From Mongoliibacter ruber (lineage in GTDB: Bacteria > Bacteroidota > Bacteroidia > Cytophagales > Cyclobacteriaceae), in contig NZ_PVTR01000003.1 of the NCBI RefSeq assembly GCF_003003005.1, positions 108,890 to 172,889 on the forward strand: DNA of 64,000 nt, in the 5' to 3' direction. Position numbers and translations under genes: made by a program. The first letter of the stretch is position 1, and every line of letters begins with the position of its first letter. Positions 44,480-52,357 of the stretch are shown here, piece by piece. The notes beneath the pieces were generated by a model. It made no database searches and was not told where the DNA came from. It was given only the letters and a program-made list of their open reading frames with translations.

Positions 44480-45430
44480 TTAATCATTTTTCAACTTCCA
44501 AAAGGCCCTCAATGCAGGAAGTTTTACAGTTCTCTTGGATAGGGTAAGCAGCGCAACTGTGATCACTACAAAAAATGTCCCCAACCAATCCATTCCGGTA
44601 AATGTCACTCCCAGCCAGGCTACTGCCACTAAGGCTGCGGACAGGGGTTCTACGGAACAAAGCAAACTGGCTGTCTGTGCGCCAATGATATTCAAGGAGG
44701 CTAGGAAAATAGAAAATGGAATAACTGTCCCCAAAATAATAATGTAGGCAAAAGCCAAATAAGTCCCCATATCCCAAGTGCCTGAAAGGTACCAAGGGTT
44801 GCTCACCATCAAGTAAATCATACCTCCGATAAACATTCCCCAACCAGTAACGGTCGGCGAAGAAAACCTTCTAAGCAACTGAACAGGTTGAATGGTGTAG
44901 ACTGCTAAAGAAACTGCCGAAAGCAAGCCCCAGAACAAGGCTGCTTCTGATATCACCAAGGCATCAAAACTCCCATGGGTAACTAAAAGAAAAGTCCCGA
45001 CCAGAGCCAATGCCAAAGCGATGTATTCATTGGGTTTGGGCAGGCGCCGTAACTTGATGGCATAAAATCCAACTACGAAAACAGGTCCCACATATTGAAG
45101 AACTGTAGCGGTGGCTGCATTGGAAAGGCTGATGCTGTAGAAATAGGTAAATTGTACAGCAACCATTCCAAGAGTGCTGAAAATCAAAATCTCGAATACA
45201 TCCCTTCTTTTAAGCCAAATCCGCTTGGCATCTGATTTTTTTCTGAAGAGGGCAAAAAGCAATAGCAGGGTTCCTGCAATCACCATTCTCCAACAAACCA
45301 GCCAAGAGGGTGAAACTCCTTTTTCTTCAAACAAATATTGTGCACAGGTACCTGATACCCCCCACATAACAGCTGCCAATAGCGCCATTACATACCCCAT
45401 TGCAAGGGGATTATTTTGATTTTGCATCAT
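44480..45430 (-). CDS. EamA/DMT-family transporter
   Basis: A 316-residue inner-membrane protein with ten predicted helices in two EamA halves (GYVMALLAAVMWGVSGTCAQ and WGLLSAVSLAVYTIQPVQLL). It should export or import small metabolites. The motif LQYVGPVFVVGFYA near the end of the first half is typical. I place the start at one of the two adjacent ATGs at 45430/45427. An open frame continues to 45556, but its extra residues (TIAAKCGFSKSPTAQP) are the translation of the adjacent hairpin array. Confidence 0.9.
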   Translation of the reverse strand: MMQNQNNPLAMGYVMALLAAVMWGVSGTCAQYLFEEKGVSPSWLVCWRMVIAGTLLLLFALFRKKSDAKRIWLKRRDVFEILIFSTLGMVAVQFTYFYSISLSNAATATVLQYVGPVFVVGFYAIKLRRLPKPNEYIALALALVGTFLLVTHGSFDALVISEAALFWGLLSAVSLAVYTIQPVQLLRRFSSPTVTGWGMFIGGMIYLMVSNPWYLSGTWDMGTYLAFAYIIILGTVIPFSIFLASLNIIGAQTASLLCSVEPLSAALVAVAWLGVTFTGMDWLGTFFVVITVALLTLSKRTVKLPALRAFWKLKND

Positions 45431-45499
45431 ACGTTTTGCAAAGAAAAGCAAAAAAACTTCAAAGTTGCGAGGTCTTACAACTTGGGACAGGGTCATGTT

Positions 45500-45850
45500 G
45501 TCCCACGGTTGCGCCGTCGGACTTTTAGAGAAGCCGCATTTTGCGGCGATGGTCAAAACAAGCCACAGGCTATTTTATCAGAAATTCGAAGGCACAACCT
45601 CCGGATAACCTAGGCTGTTCGACGGTTGCGCCGTCGGACCTTTGGTGTAGTCGCATTTTGCGACGAATTAATATATCAAGCCAAAGGCTTACTTATCAGG
45701 AATCCGAAGGCACAGCCTCCGGATAACGTGGGTTGTCCGACGGTTGGGCCGTTGGACCTCTGGTATAGTCGCATTTTGCAACGAAATTATATGTCAAGCC
45801 TAAGGCTTAAATACCAAGGATCCAAAGGCACAGCCTCAGGATGGCGTAGG
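45500..45850. repeat. 118-bp four-hairpin array 1 (three units)
   Basis: Three units begin near 45500, 45617 and 45734. Each has four hairpins in fixed order: GACGGTTGCGCCGTC, GCCGCATTTTGCGGC, AAGCCACAGGCTT and CCGAAGGCACAGCCTCCGG, followed by ATAACG. The third unit is the most degenerate. The array lies between the EamA start and the sulfatase gene. Bases 45851-46020 hold one more loose hairpin and the sulfatase promoter region. Confidence 0.88.
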
Positions 45851-46020
45851 CTTTTGAGAATTCCTGAATATCCTCTACGACAGTAGATTTATTTCGAAGG
45901 TTTTACCTTTCACCATACTTTTTTTCACCCACCTATTGATTCAAAGGGAAATTCATCATGTAAAGTTTACAGGAAGGAAATTTATTTATTACTTTTAAAA
46001 TCCTTCTATAACCAAGCACT

Positions 46021-47718
46021 ATGAAAAATTCCACGCTTCTTCTTTTTGCTTTCCTAATTACTACCCTTGTTTCCTGTAGCAGCGAAAAATCGGAAACGCA
46101 TAAAAAGGAAAGACCCAACATCATTTTTATCATGTCGGATGACCATGCTTATCAGGCGATTTCGGCTTATGACAATACTTTGATCGAAACCCCAAACATA
46201 GACCGGATCGCCAAGATGGGTATGCTTTTTACCAATGCCTCGGTAACCAACTCCATCTGCGCTCCAAGTCGGGCTACCATTCTCACCGGAAAGCATTCCC
46301 ACCTCAACGGAAAAGTGGATAACCATTTTCATTTTGACACCACCAACATCACCTTTCCACAGCTTTTGCAGGATGCAGGCTATCAGACGGCTATGTTTGG
46401 CAAGCTCCATTTTGGCAACAATCCAAAAGGCTTTGACCAGTTCAAAATACTCCCGGGTCAAGGTGCCTATTACAACCCCGAATTTATCACCAAATACGAT
46501 GGCAATATCGAAGTAGAAGGCTACGTGACCGATATCGTAACAGACATGACTTTGGATTGGCTGGAAAATGAGCGGAATGAAGAGGATCCTTTTATGCTGA
46601 TGTACCTGCATAAGGCACCCCACCGCTCTTGGCTGATGGCTGAGCGTCATTTGGATGATTTTACCAACCGGACTTTCCCAGAGCCGAAAACGCTCTTTGA
46701 TGACTATTCGGGAAGGACAGATCCTGCAGCTGAAGCAGAAATGAGCATCCTCCATCACATGGCATGGGCTGGTGATAATAAGGTTTTTCCAGAAGTGATG
46801 GATGAATTGGGAATTGCTGAAATCGGGTTTGACAAGCAGCGATATGCTTATGAATACAGCAGGTTTACGGATGAGCAAAGACAATCTTTTATGGAGGCCT
46901 ACGGAAAGGTAAATGAAGATTTCAAAAGTAAATACCCCACCATGAGCGAGGAAGACAAGATGAAGTGGAAATACCAAAGATATATGCAGGATTACCTAGG
47001 AACCATTCAGGCTGTGGATGAAAACGTGGGACGGTTACTGGACTATTTGGAAGCCAATGATATGATGGAAAACACCATTATTGTCTATACTTCAGATCAG
47101 GGTTTTTATTTGGGAGAACACGGTTGGTACGACAAGCGATTTGTGTATGATGAGTCTTTCAAAACACCCCTTTTGGTATCTTGGCCTGATAGAATCAAAG
47201 CGGGCAGCAAGTCAGACGAATTGGTTCAAAACCTGGATTTTGCACAGACTTTCCTCGAAGCTGCGGGAGTAAAAGCGCCAGATGATATGCAAGGCGAAAG
47301 TCTGATTCCTTTACTTACAGGCAATAGTGCTCAGTGGGATCGTGATGCCGTATATTATCACTATTATGAGTATCCTGCCGAACACATGGTCAATAGACAT
47401 TATGCCATCGTGACCAAGGAATACAAGTTGATACACTACTATTATGTAGAAGACCAATGGGAATTATTGGATAGGAAAAAGGATCCTTTGGAATTGAAAA
47501 ACTTTTATGATGACCCAGAATATGCTGAAATCAAAGATGACCTGCACTCTCGATTGGTTGCAATACGAGAGAAGTATGGGGATAATGAGGAGATATCCCA
47601 AGATTATATCGACCGCTTACTCCAAGACGCCTCAGAAGGAAAAGTATTTGGGGTGACTAAAGAAAGAGTAGAAGAAATCAAGGAGAGAAGTAGAAAGATA
47701 GAGCAAGAGAAAAAGTGA
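46021..47718 (+). CDS. Sulfatase lipoprotein (S1 family)
   Basis: A 565-residue exported lipoprotein (TLVSC). The sulfatase signature CAPSRATILTG begins at about residue 80; the cysteine is the residue converted to formylglycine in the family. Metal-binding FIMSDDH is near 36, and the C-terminal HxxxYEYPAEHMVNRHYAI with WELLDRKKDPLELKNF fits S1 enzymes of the N-acetylglucosamine-6-sulfatase or related type. Its substrate is probably a sulfated glycan or algal polysaccharide. No maturase or SusCD pair is adjacent. The gene is bracketed by two arrays of the same hairpin unit. Confidence 0.92.
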   Translation: MKNSTLLLFAFLITTLVSCSSEKSETHKKERPNIIFIMSDDHAYQAISAYDNTLIETPNIDRIAKMGMLFTNASVTNSICAPSRATILTGKHSHLNGKVDNHFHFDTTNITFPQLLQDAGYQTAMFGKLHFGNNPKGFDQFKILPGQGAYYNPEFITKYDGNIEVEGYVTDIVTDMTLDWLENERNEEDPFMLMYLHKAPHRSWLMAERHLDDFTNRTFPEPKTLFDDYSGRTDPAAEAEMSILHHMAWAGDNKVFPEVMDELGIAEIGFDKQRYAYEYSRFTDEQRQSFMEAYGKVNEDFKSKYPTMSEEDKMKWKYQRYMQDYLGTIQAVDENVGRLLDYLEANDMMENTIIVYTSDQGFYLGEHGWYDKRFVYDESFKTPLLVSWPDRIKAGSKSDELVQNLDFAQTFLEAAGVKAPDDMQGESLIPLLTGNSAQWDRDAVYYHYYEYPAEHMVNRHYAIVTKEYKLIHYYYVEDQWELLDRKKDPLELKNFYDDPEYAEIKDDLHSRLVAIREKYGDNEEISQDYIDRLLQDASEGKVFGVTKERVEEIKERSRKIEQEKK

Positions 47719-47765
47719 ATAGAAAAAAATAAAAAAGGAGGGGTAAACCTCTTCTCCTTTTTCAA

Positions 47766-48164
47766 GCTGTCCGATGGTTGCGCCGTCGGACTTTTGGTAA
47801 AGCCGCATTTTGCGGCGAATTTAGACATCAAGCCACAGGCTTACATACCAAAAATCCGAAGGCATAGCCTCCAGATAGCGAAGGTTGTCCGATGGTTGCG
47901 CCGTCGGACTTCTAGTAAAGCCGCATTTTGCGGTGAAATTATATATTTAAGCCACAGGCTTACATACCAAAAATCCGAAGGCATAGCCTCCGGATAGCGA
48001 AGGTTGTTCGACGGTTGCGCCGTCGGACTTCTGGTTCAGCCGCATTTTGCGGCAATTATCCAACTAAGCCAAAGGCTTATATATCAGAAATCCGAAGGTA
48101 TAGCCTTCGGATAACGTAAGTTGAGCTGTCGGACTTCTGGTAAAGTCGCATTTTACGACAACAA
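47766..48164. repeat. 118-bp four-hairpin array 2 (three units plus a truncated fourth)
   Basis: Units begin near 47767, 47886 and 48005, and a truncated unit begins near 48121 with TTGAGCTGTCGGACTTC, lacking the left arm of the first hairpin. The truncated unit ends at the stop codon of RAYT 2. The units are near-identical to each other and more regular than array 1. The open frames across this array on both strands are translations of the hairpins. Confidence 0.9.
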
Positions 48165-48713
48165 TCAATACAAGGAAATATTAACCAAACCTTTGATTCC
48201 CGTATAATCCCTTGCCGAACTGAAAAGGTAATGATGATCTTCTTCTACAATCATCGCCCTTAATGGATTTTGATGAATGTATTTTAGTTTTTGTTCAAAA
48301 AAATTGGCAGACGTAATCTCAACTGGGTGAAATCCATTTTCCCAAAATCTGTAATCTTTTACTTTGGAAGAAATATTCCCTCTATACTTAAAGTGGTTAA
48401 GGATCCATCTAGCCCTTGATTCAATGGATTCTTTTTCCAGACTTTCTAAAACTTTACGTGCAACATGGCTTTTAAAATCTCTCAGAATATCGCTCAGCCG
48501 AAATGGCTCAATTGCTCTGGCAAGTAGATGTAAATGATTTGTCATCAAGCACCAGGAATACACTTCTAGCCCTTTGTTTTTGATACAATAATTGAGACTG
48601 TCCACAACTTCTAATTTGAATTCCTTTCTTGAGAAAATATCGATCCAATCTACAACCGTCATGGTCAAAAAATGCACAGCATGCTGATCAGAAATACTAA
48701 AAGGTTTATCCAT
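48165..48713 (-). CDS. REP-associated tyrosine transposase (RAYT), copy 2
   Basis: A 182-residue Y1 transposase of exactly the same length as the first RAYT and alignable with it end to end without gaps by eye. The HUH motif is NHLHL near residue 59-63 and the candidate tyrosine lies in KYIHQNPLRA near 146. It differs most in the segment RAIEPFRLSDILRDFKSHVARKVLES and near SANFFEQ. It is embedded between two copies of a three-and-a-half-unit array of the 118-bp repeat, with the truncated unit abutting its stop codon. It likely mobilises those hairpins, which is inference from the known RAYT-REP association. Confidence 0.93.
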   Translation of the reverse strand: MDKPFSISDQHAVHFLTMTVVDWIDIFSRKEFKLEVVDSLNYCIKNKGLEVYSWCLMTNHLHLLARAIEPFRLSDILRDFKSHVARKVLESLEKESIESRARWILNHFKYRGNISSKVKDYRFWENGFHPVEITSANFFEQKLKYIHQNPLRAMIVEEDHHYLFSSARDYTGIKGLVNISLY

Positions 48714-48828
48714 GATTTTTCAGGTTAAAAATTTTGAACTAATACAATAAAAATATGATATAAAGGTGAAAAAACTAAATGCTAATGAATCAAAAATTTT
48801 TGGGATCAGTTTTTTGGATAGCTCAGGC

Positions 48829-49254
48829 TATCCGATGGTTGTGCCGTCGGACTCTTGATACAGTCGCGTTTTGCGATGAGTTTATATATTAAGCCACAGG
48901 CTCTTTTATCAGGAATCCGAAGGCACAGCCTCCATTTAGCGGGGGTTGTCCGATGGTTGTGCCGTCGGACTTCTGGTAAAGCCGCATTTTGCGGCGGGTT
49001 TATCTATTAAGCCATAGGCTTATTTATCAGGGATCCGAAGGCATAACCTCCGGTTAGCGAAGGCTGTCCGACGGTTGCGCCGTCGGACTTTTGGTAAAGC
49101 CGCATTTTGCGGCGAGTTTATATATTAAGCCACAGGCTTATACATCAAAAATCCGAAGGCACAGCCTTCGGATAACGTAAGTTGAGCCGTTGGACTTCTA
49201 GTAAAGCCGCATTTTGTGGCGATTATCCAATCAAGCGACAGGCTTACATATCAG
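48829..49254. repeat. 118-bp four-hairpin array 3 (three units plus a truncated fourth)
   Basis: Units begin near 48829, 48946 and 49063. A truncated unit starts near 49177 with TTGAGCCGTTGGACTTC, cut at the same place as the truncated unit of array 2. The array ends at the stop codon of the next gene. Orientation is the same as in arrays 1 and 2. Between 48714 and 48828 is the short, AT-rich upstream region of RAYT 2. Confidence 0.9.
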
Positions 49255-50283
49255 TTATCCCAATGCCTTTCTACAATACTCCAAGCATTTTTGGACTTCC
49301 GCTACTGCATCTGAATTTGCTGGTACCTCATATTCCAGTTCGATGGTAGCGGGGAATTTAAACTTTTTGTCACGCATCATGGTCAATAGCTCCTTCAAGG
49401 GAGTGTCTCCCTGTCCCCAAGGCAAGTTTCCTTTTCCATTGGCAGGCGCTTGACGGTCCTTGATATGCATGCTGTAAATATGCTTATTTTGCTTTTGGAT
49501 CAACTCCATCATATCTGTATGTCCGGCGGCCACATAATGCCCAGAATCGAAGTTTAGACCGTTTTTGGAGCTTTGCTCCAAAGCAGTGTCCCAAAAAGTG
49601 AAAGTCTGTTGCTCATGACCATGGTACCCGATTCCCATTTTATGTTTTTCACCCAATTTGCCTAACCTTAAAGTATGTGCATCATCATCAGGATGTTCTA
49701 AGGTCACGTGGCTGGCACCAAGAATTTTTGCTGCTTTCATGCCGTATGCGATTTCTGCATCACTGTTGCTTTGGTTAAAGGCATTTGGCTTGAATGCATA
49801 GATGCCCACACCTGCATCTTTGAACATCTTTTTGACCTGTTCAAATTTTTTGAAGTCGACATTGGACCTCCACTCGGCAACCTGCTTCCCATAAGCGTCC
49901 ATTTCTTTTCTCAATTCAGTCCATTCGGCTTGTTCATCGGATGAAAGACTTTCCCCGCTTCTTTGCTTCCAACCTAGTTGGAAGCCCCTCCTCCTATCAA
50001 ATTCCGGCGTTGGCATCCCAGCAAAGTATTCTACAGGTTCACCCATCAACTCCACGGCACTGATGCCACTATCTAGGATATACTTGAGGTTGGCTTCTAA
50101 ACTTTGGTCAGGCATAGATCGGTAGGAATAAGTGATGGTTCCAATCTGTACGCCGTTGATCAATGAATTGGGTTTGTTGAAAGATTTGATAATGGCTGGA
50201 GCACCATGCAACCAAGATGGGGCTGTGATTAGTCCACCTACTCCCAAGGCTGATTTGATCAAAAATTCTCTTCTGTTTTTCAT
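49255..50283 (-). CDS. Exported sugar-phosphate-isomerase/epimerase-like TIM-barrel protein, copy 2
   Basis: A 342-residue TIM barrel with a twin-arginine signal (NRREFLIKSALGVGGLITAPSW). Barrel marks are IGTITYSYRSMPDQSL, GISAVELMGEP, HVTLEHPDDDAH, MGIGYHGHEQQTF, GLNFDSGHYVAAGH and the final TIELEYEVPA. These give the usual metal-binding Glu, His, Asp and Glu set. It should act in the periplasm on a sugar-like substrate. The stop codon coincides with the end of a hairpin array, so the original 3' end may have been replaced by repeat sequence. The last residues are EYCRKALG. Confidence 0.88.
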   Translation of the reverse strand: MKNRREFLIKSALGVGGLITAPSWLHGAPAIIKSFNKPNSLINGVQIGTITYSYRSMPDQSLEANLKYILDSGISAVELMGEPVEYFAGMPTPEFDRRRGFQLGWKQRSGESLSSDEQAEWTELRKEMDAYGKQVAEWRSNVDFKKFEQVKKMFKDAGVGIYAFKPNAFNQSNSDAEIAYGMKAAKILGASHVTLEHPDDDAHTLRLGKLGEKHKMGIGYHGHEQQTFTFWDTALEQSSKNGLNFDSGHYVAAGHTDMMELIQKQNKHIYSMHIKDRQAPANGKGNLPWGQGDTPLKELLTMMRDKKFKFPATIELEYEVPANSDAVAEVQKCLEYCRKALG

Positions 50284-50458
50284 ATTATTCTAGGTTTAAT
50301 AGTATTGGCTAACAATTTATGTTTATGTGTACAAATTACATAATGAATGCGATTGAAAAAATAAACTTTTACAAACCCTTTATATTCTGAGATAGAGATG
50401 GATTTTTTTCAATTAAAGAATATTTCCCTAAATTATAGTTTATAGTAAACAGACAAAC

Positions 50459-50740
50459 ATGGAAATCAAACATCAAGAAGAAGAGAAAAAAGGCTATTTC
50501 TTTATTGAAAAAGATGGAGAGAGGAAGGCCGAAATGGTTTATTCCAAAGCTGGGGAATCATTATTCATCATAGAGCATACCGAAGTGGACGACAGTTTAC
50601 GGGGAGAAGGAGCCGGCAAAAAAATGGTCCTAAAGGCCGTGGCACTCGCGAGAAAAGAGAGCAAAAAAATCATGCCTCTCTGTCCTTTTGCCAAATCTGT
50701 TTTTGACAAAGATGAGGAAATAAGGGATGTGTTGAAGTAG
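50459..50740 (+). CDS. Small GNAT-type N-acetyltransferase
   Basis: A 93-residue protein of the short GNAT family (COG2388 type). It has the acetyl-CoA loop region EVDDSLRGEGAGKKMVLKAV near residue 43 and the conserved C-terminal KKIMPLCPFAKSVFDKDEE. Such proteins are cytosolic, and their substrates are unknown. It is a single gene, divergent from the TIM-barrel gene. Confidence 0.88.
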   Translation: MEIKHQEEEKKGYFFIEKDGERKAEMVYSKAGESLFIIEHTEVDDSLRGEGAGKKMVLKAVALARKESKKIMPLCPFAKSVFDKDEEIRDVLK

Positions 50741-51000
50741 ATATTAGTTGATATTGGATATTGATGGATATTGGATCAAAACTATCTTTCATTTAAAGTT
50801 TTTAGCTTAATGGTGAAGTAATAGTTAAGCTTAGTGAATAGATATTAACTGATATTGGATATTGGTTCAATTGTACCACCACATATCCTTACTCAAATAT
50901 CCACGCATATCAAAAAGTATCTATGAATATCGAAAATATCCATAAGTATCATTCAAAATCTATCCGTATCCATTTTATAAAATAAGGAAACCCAATTATA
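50741..51000. repeat. GATATT-rich dispersed repeat fragments
   Basis: Two tandem fragments, near 50742-50780 and 50845-50875, share TGATATTGGATATTG with the central part of the ~150-bp repeat at 7282 and 44315. From about 50885 to 50985 the complementary words (ATATCC, AATATC) predominate, so the region is a loose inverted arrangement. No gene is present. Confidence 0.6.
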
Positions 51001-51018
51001 TCCTTCAGCTCTCTAATA

Positions 51019-51849
51019 TCAATTTTTTGTAGCAACAATCACCCCTCTAAAATACCCTATGGACTCAGCAATACCGGAAAATGGATTGTCCATGTTTCTT
51101 TCGTGTTCCAAACTGCACACCCCTGTATAACCTGTTTCTCTCAGCATCTGCACAAAGGCAGGAATATCCAAAATCCCTCTTCCGATTTCGATGGACTTCC
51201 CTTCTTTGGTATTTGCCGTTACGTCCTTGATATGCATGTCATAAATGCGGTCTTTGTATTTTTTCAAGTCGGCAACAGGATCTTTGCCATTTCTTGCTGT
51301 ATGTCCGATGTCCAGACACATCCCCATCCTTGGATCCAAATCCTTGACATGTGACCAAATATCGTCCGCATCTGGATACAAGTCTATGTCGGGACCATGC
51401 ATATGAATGGCGTAATTGAAATCATATTCCTGCACCTTTTCATTGATATAGCCAAGTAATTCGTGAGCAGGTACTCCCACGATCAACTTCACTCCTACCC
51501 TTTTCGCATATGCAAAAGCCACATCCACCTCTTCTTTAGACCTCATATAAATGGGCCCAACTGCATATCCATGTACTTCTTTGGAGGCTAATTTTTCATG
51601 GAATTTTCGGATATCTTCTTCTGAACTGTCAAAAGGCAAGTGAAAGTCTTTGATACATAAGTACTGAACCTGATTGGTTTCCAAATCGGCCAATGTCCTG
51701 TCTAGGTCAAATTTGTGATAGGTATATCCGGCCATCCCGATTTTGAAAGATTCATCTTTTTCAGCAGTGTGTTGGCCGAAAACAGTTTTTGGGAATATCA
51801 GGGCCAAAACAAAAATAAAGTATAAGAATCGGGACATTTGGGTATTCAT
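51019..51849 (-). CDS. Exported sugar-phosphate-isomerase/epimerase-like TIM-barrel protein, copy 3
   Basis: A 276-residue TIM barrel with a Sec signal peptide (FLYFIFVLALIFPKTVFGQ), the smallest of the three. Metal-site segments are YAIHMHGPD near residue 146, MGMCLDIGHTARNG near 175, YDMHIKDVT near 209 and GVCSLEHERN near 245. Family members interconvert or cleave sugar and inositol derivatives; this one is predicted periplasmic. It is close to copy 2, but opposite-strand genes and repeats separate them. Confidence 0.88.
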   Translation of the reverse strand: MNTQMSRFLYFIFVLALIFPKTVFGQHTAEKDESFKIGMAGYTYHKFDLDRTLADLETNQVQYLCIKDFHLPFDSSEEDIRKFHEKLASKEVHGYAVGPIYMRSKEEVDVAFAYAKRVGVKLIVGVPAHELLGYINEKVQEYDFNYAIHMHGPDIDLYPDADDIWSHVKDLDPRMGMCLDIGHTARNGKDPVADLKKYKDRIYDMHIKDVTANTKEGKSIEIGRGILDIPAFVQMLRETGYTGVCSLEHERNMDNPFSGIAESIGYFRGVIVATKN

Positions 51850-51989
51850 AGGTTTTAAGGTTTAATGTTATTAATATTAGAATCTGAGCATAAGTTACCT
51901 GAAATTAAAGTTTTTGAAAACTTATATTCTTTGGTTTATCTGTTTTTTATTTTAAAGTACTCGGCTAAATCAAATGGGATTACCTTACA

Positions 51990-52300
51990 ATTAGGAAATG
52001 TACAGAAAAGAAAATGACATCTGTTACTGAGTCATTCTGAGTTTTTAAAATTTGGCATTTACAGGAAGGGGATGACATCCACTGCGTCATCCTAATGGAG
52101 GTACGACTGAAGAATCCCAAGCTTAAACATAGAGACTCTACCTACGTCAGGGGGACGTGCCTTACAAATCTGTCAATGGTAACTTAGTGAAGAATCTCCT
52201 ACTCTCAAGGGAAGGAGACTCTTCTCCCGTATAGCTATCGGGATCAAAGTGACGCCAAGATACAATCTGTCATTGGTACTCTCTGTCACATTACAGGAAT
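51990..52300. repeat. Degenerate dispersed repeat region
   Basis: This stretch has no gene. It contains two related words (GACATCTGTTACTGAGTCATTC near 52017 in degenerate form and GATGACATCCACTGCGTCATCC near 52070), GAAGAATCCC and GAAGAATCTCC, and a TCCCGTATAGCTATCGGGA hairpin near 52227. The look is that of decayed copies of a hairpin repeat. The last 50 bases hold the promoter region of the amidohydrolase. Confidence 0.45.
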
Positions 52301-52357
52301 GGTTTTTAGCTAAAGTCCAAAACTGATAGATTTGGAAAAAAGAATATGTAAACCCCT

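Noticed and set aside
47604-47997. Open frames crossing array 2 as small proteins
   Set aside because: Their sequences (AAKCGFTKSPTAQP-like) are hairpin translations also seen in the false EamA extension.
45500-49254. CRISPR array
   Set aside because: The periodicity is about 118 bp, the repeats are multi-hairpin and vary throughout, there are no unique spacers of constant length, and no cas gene is present.
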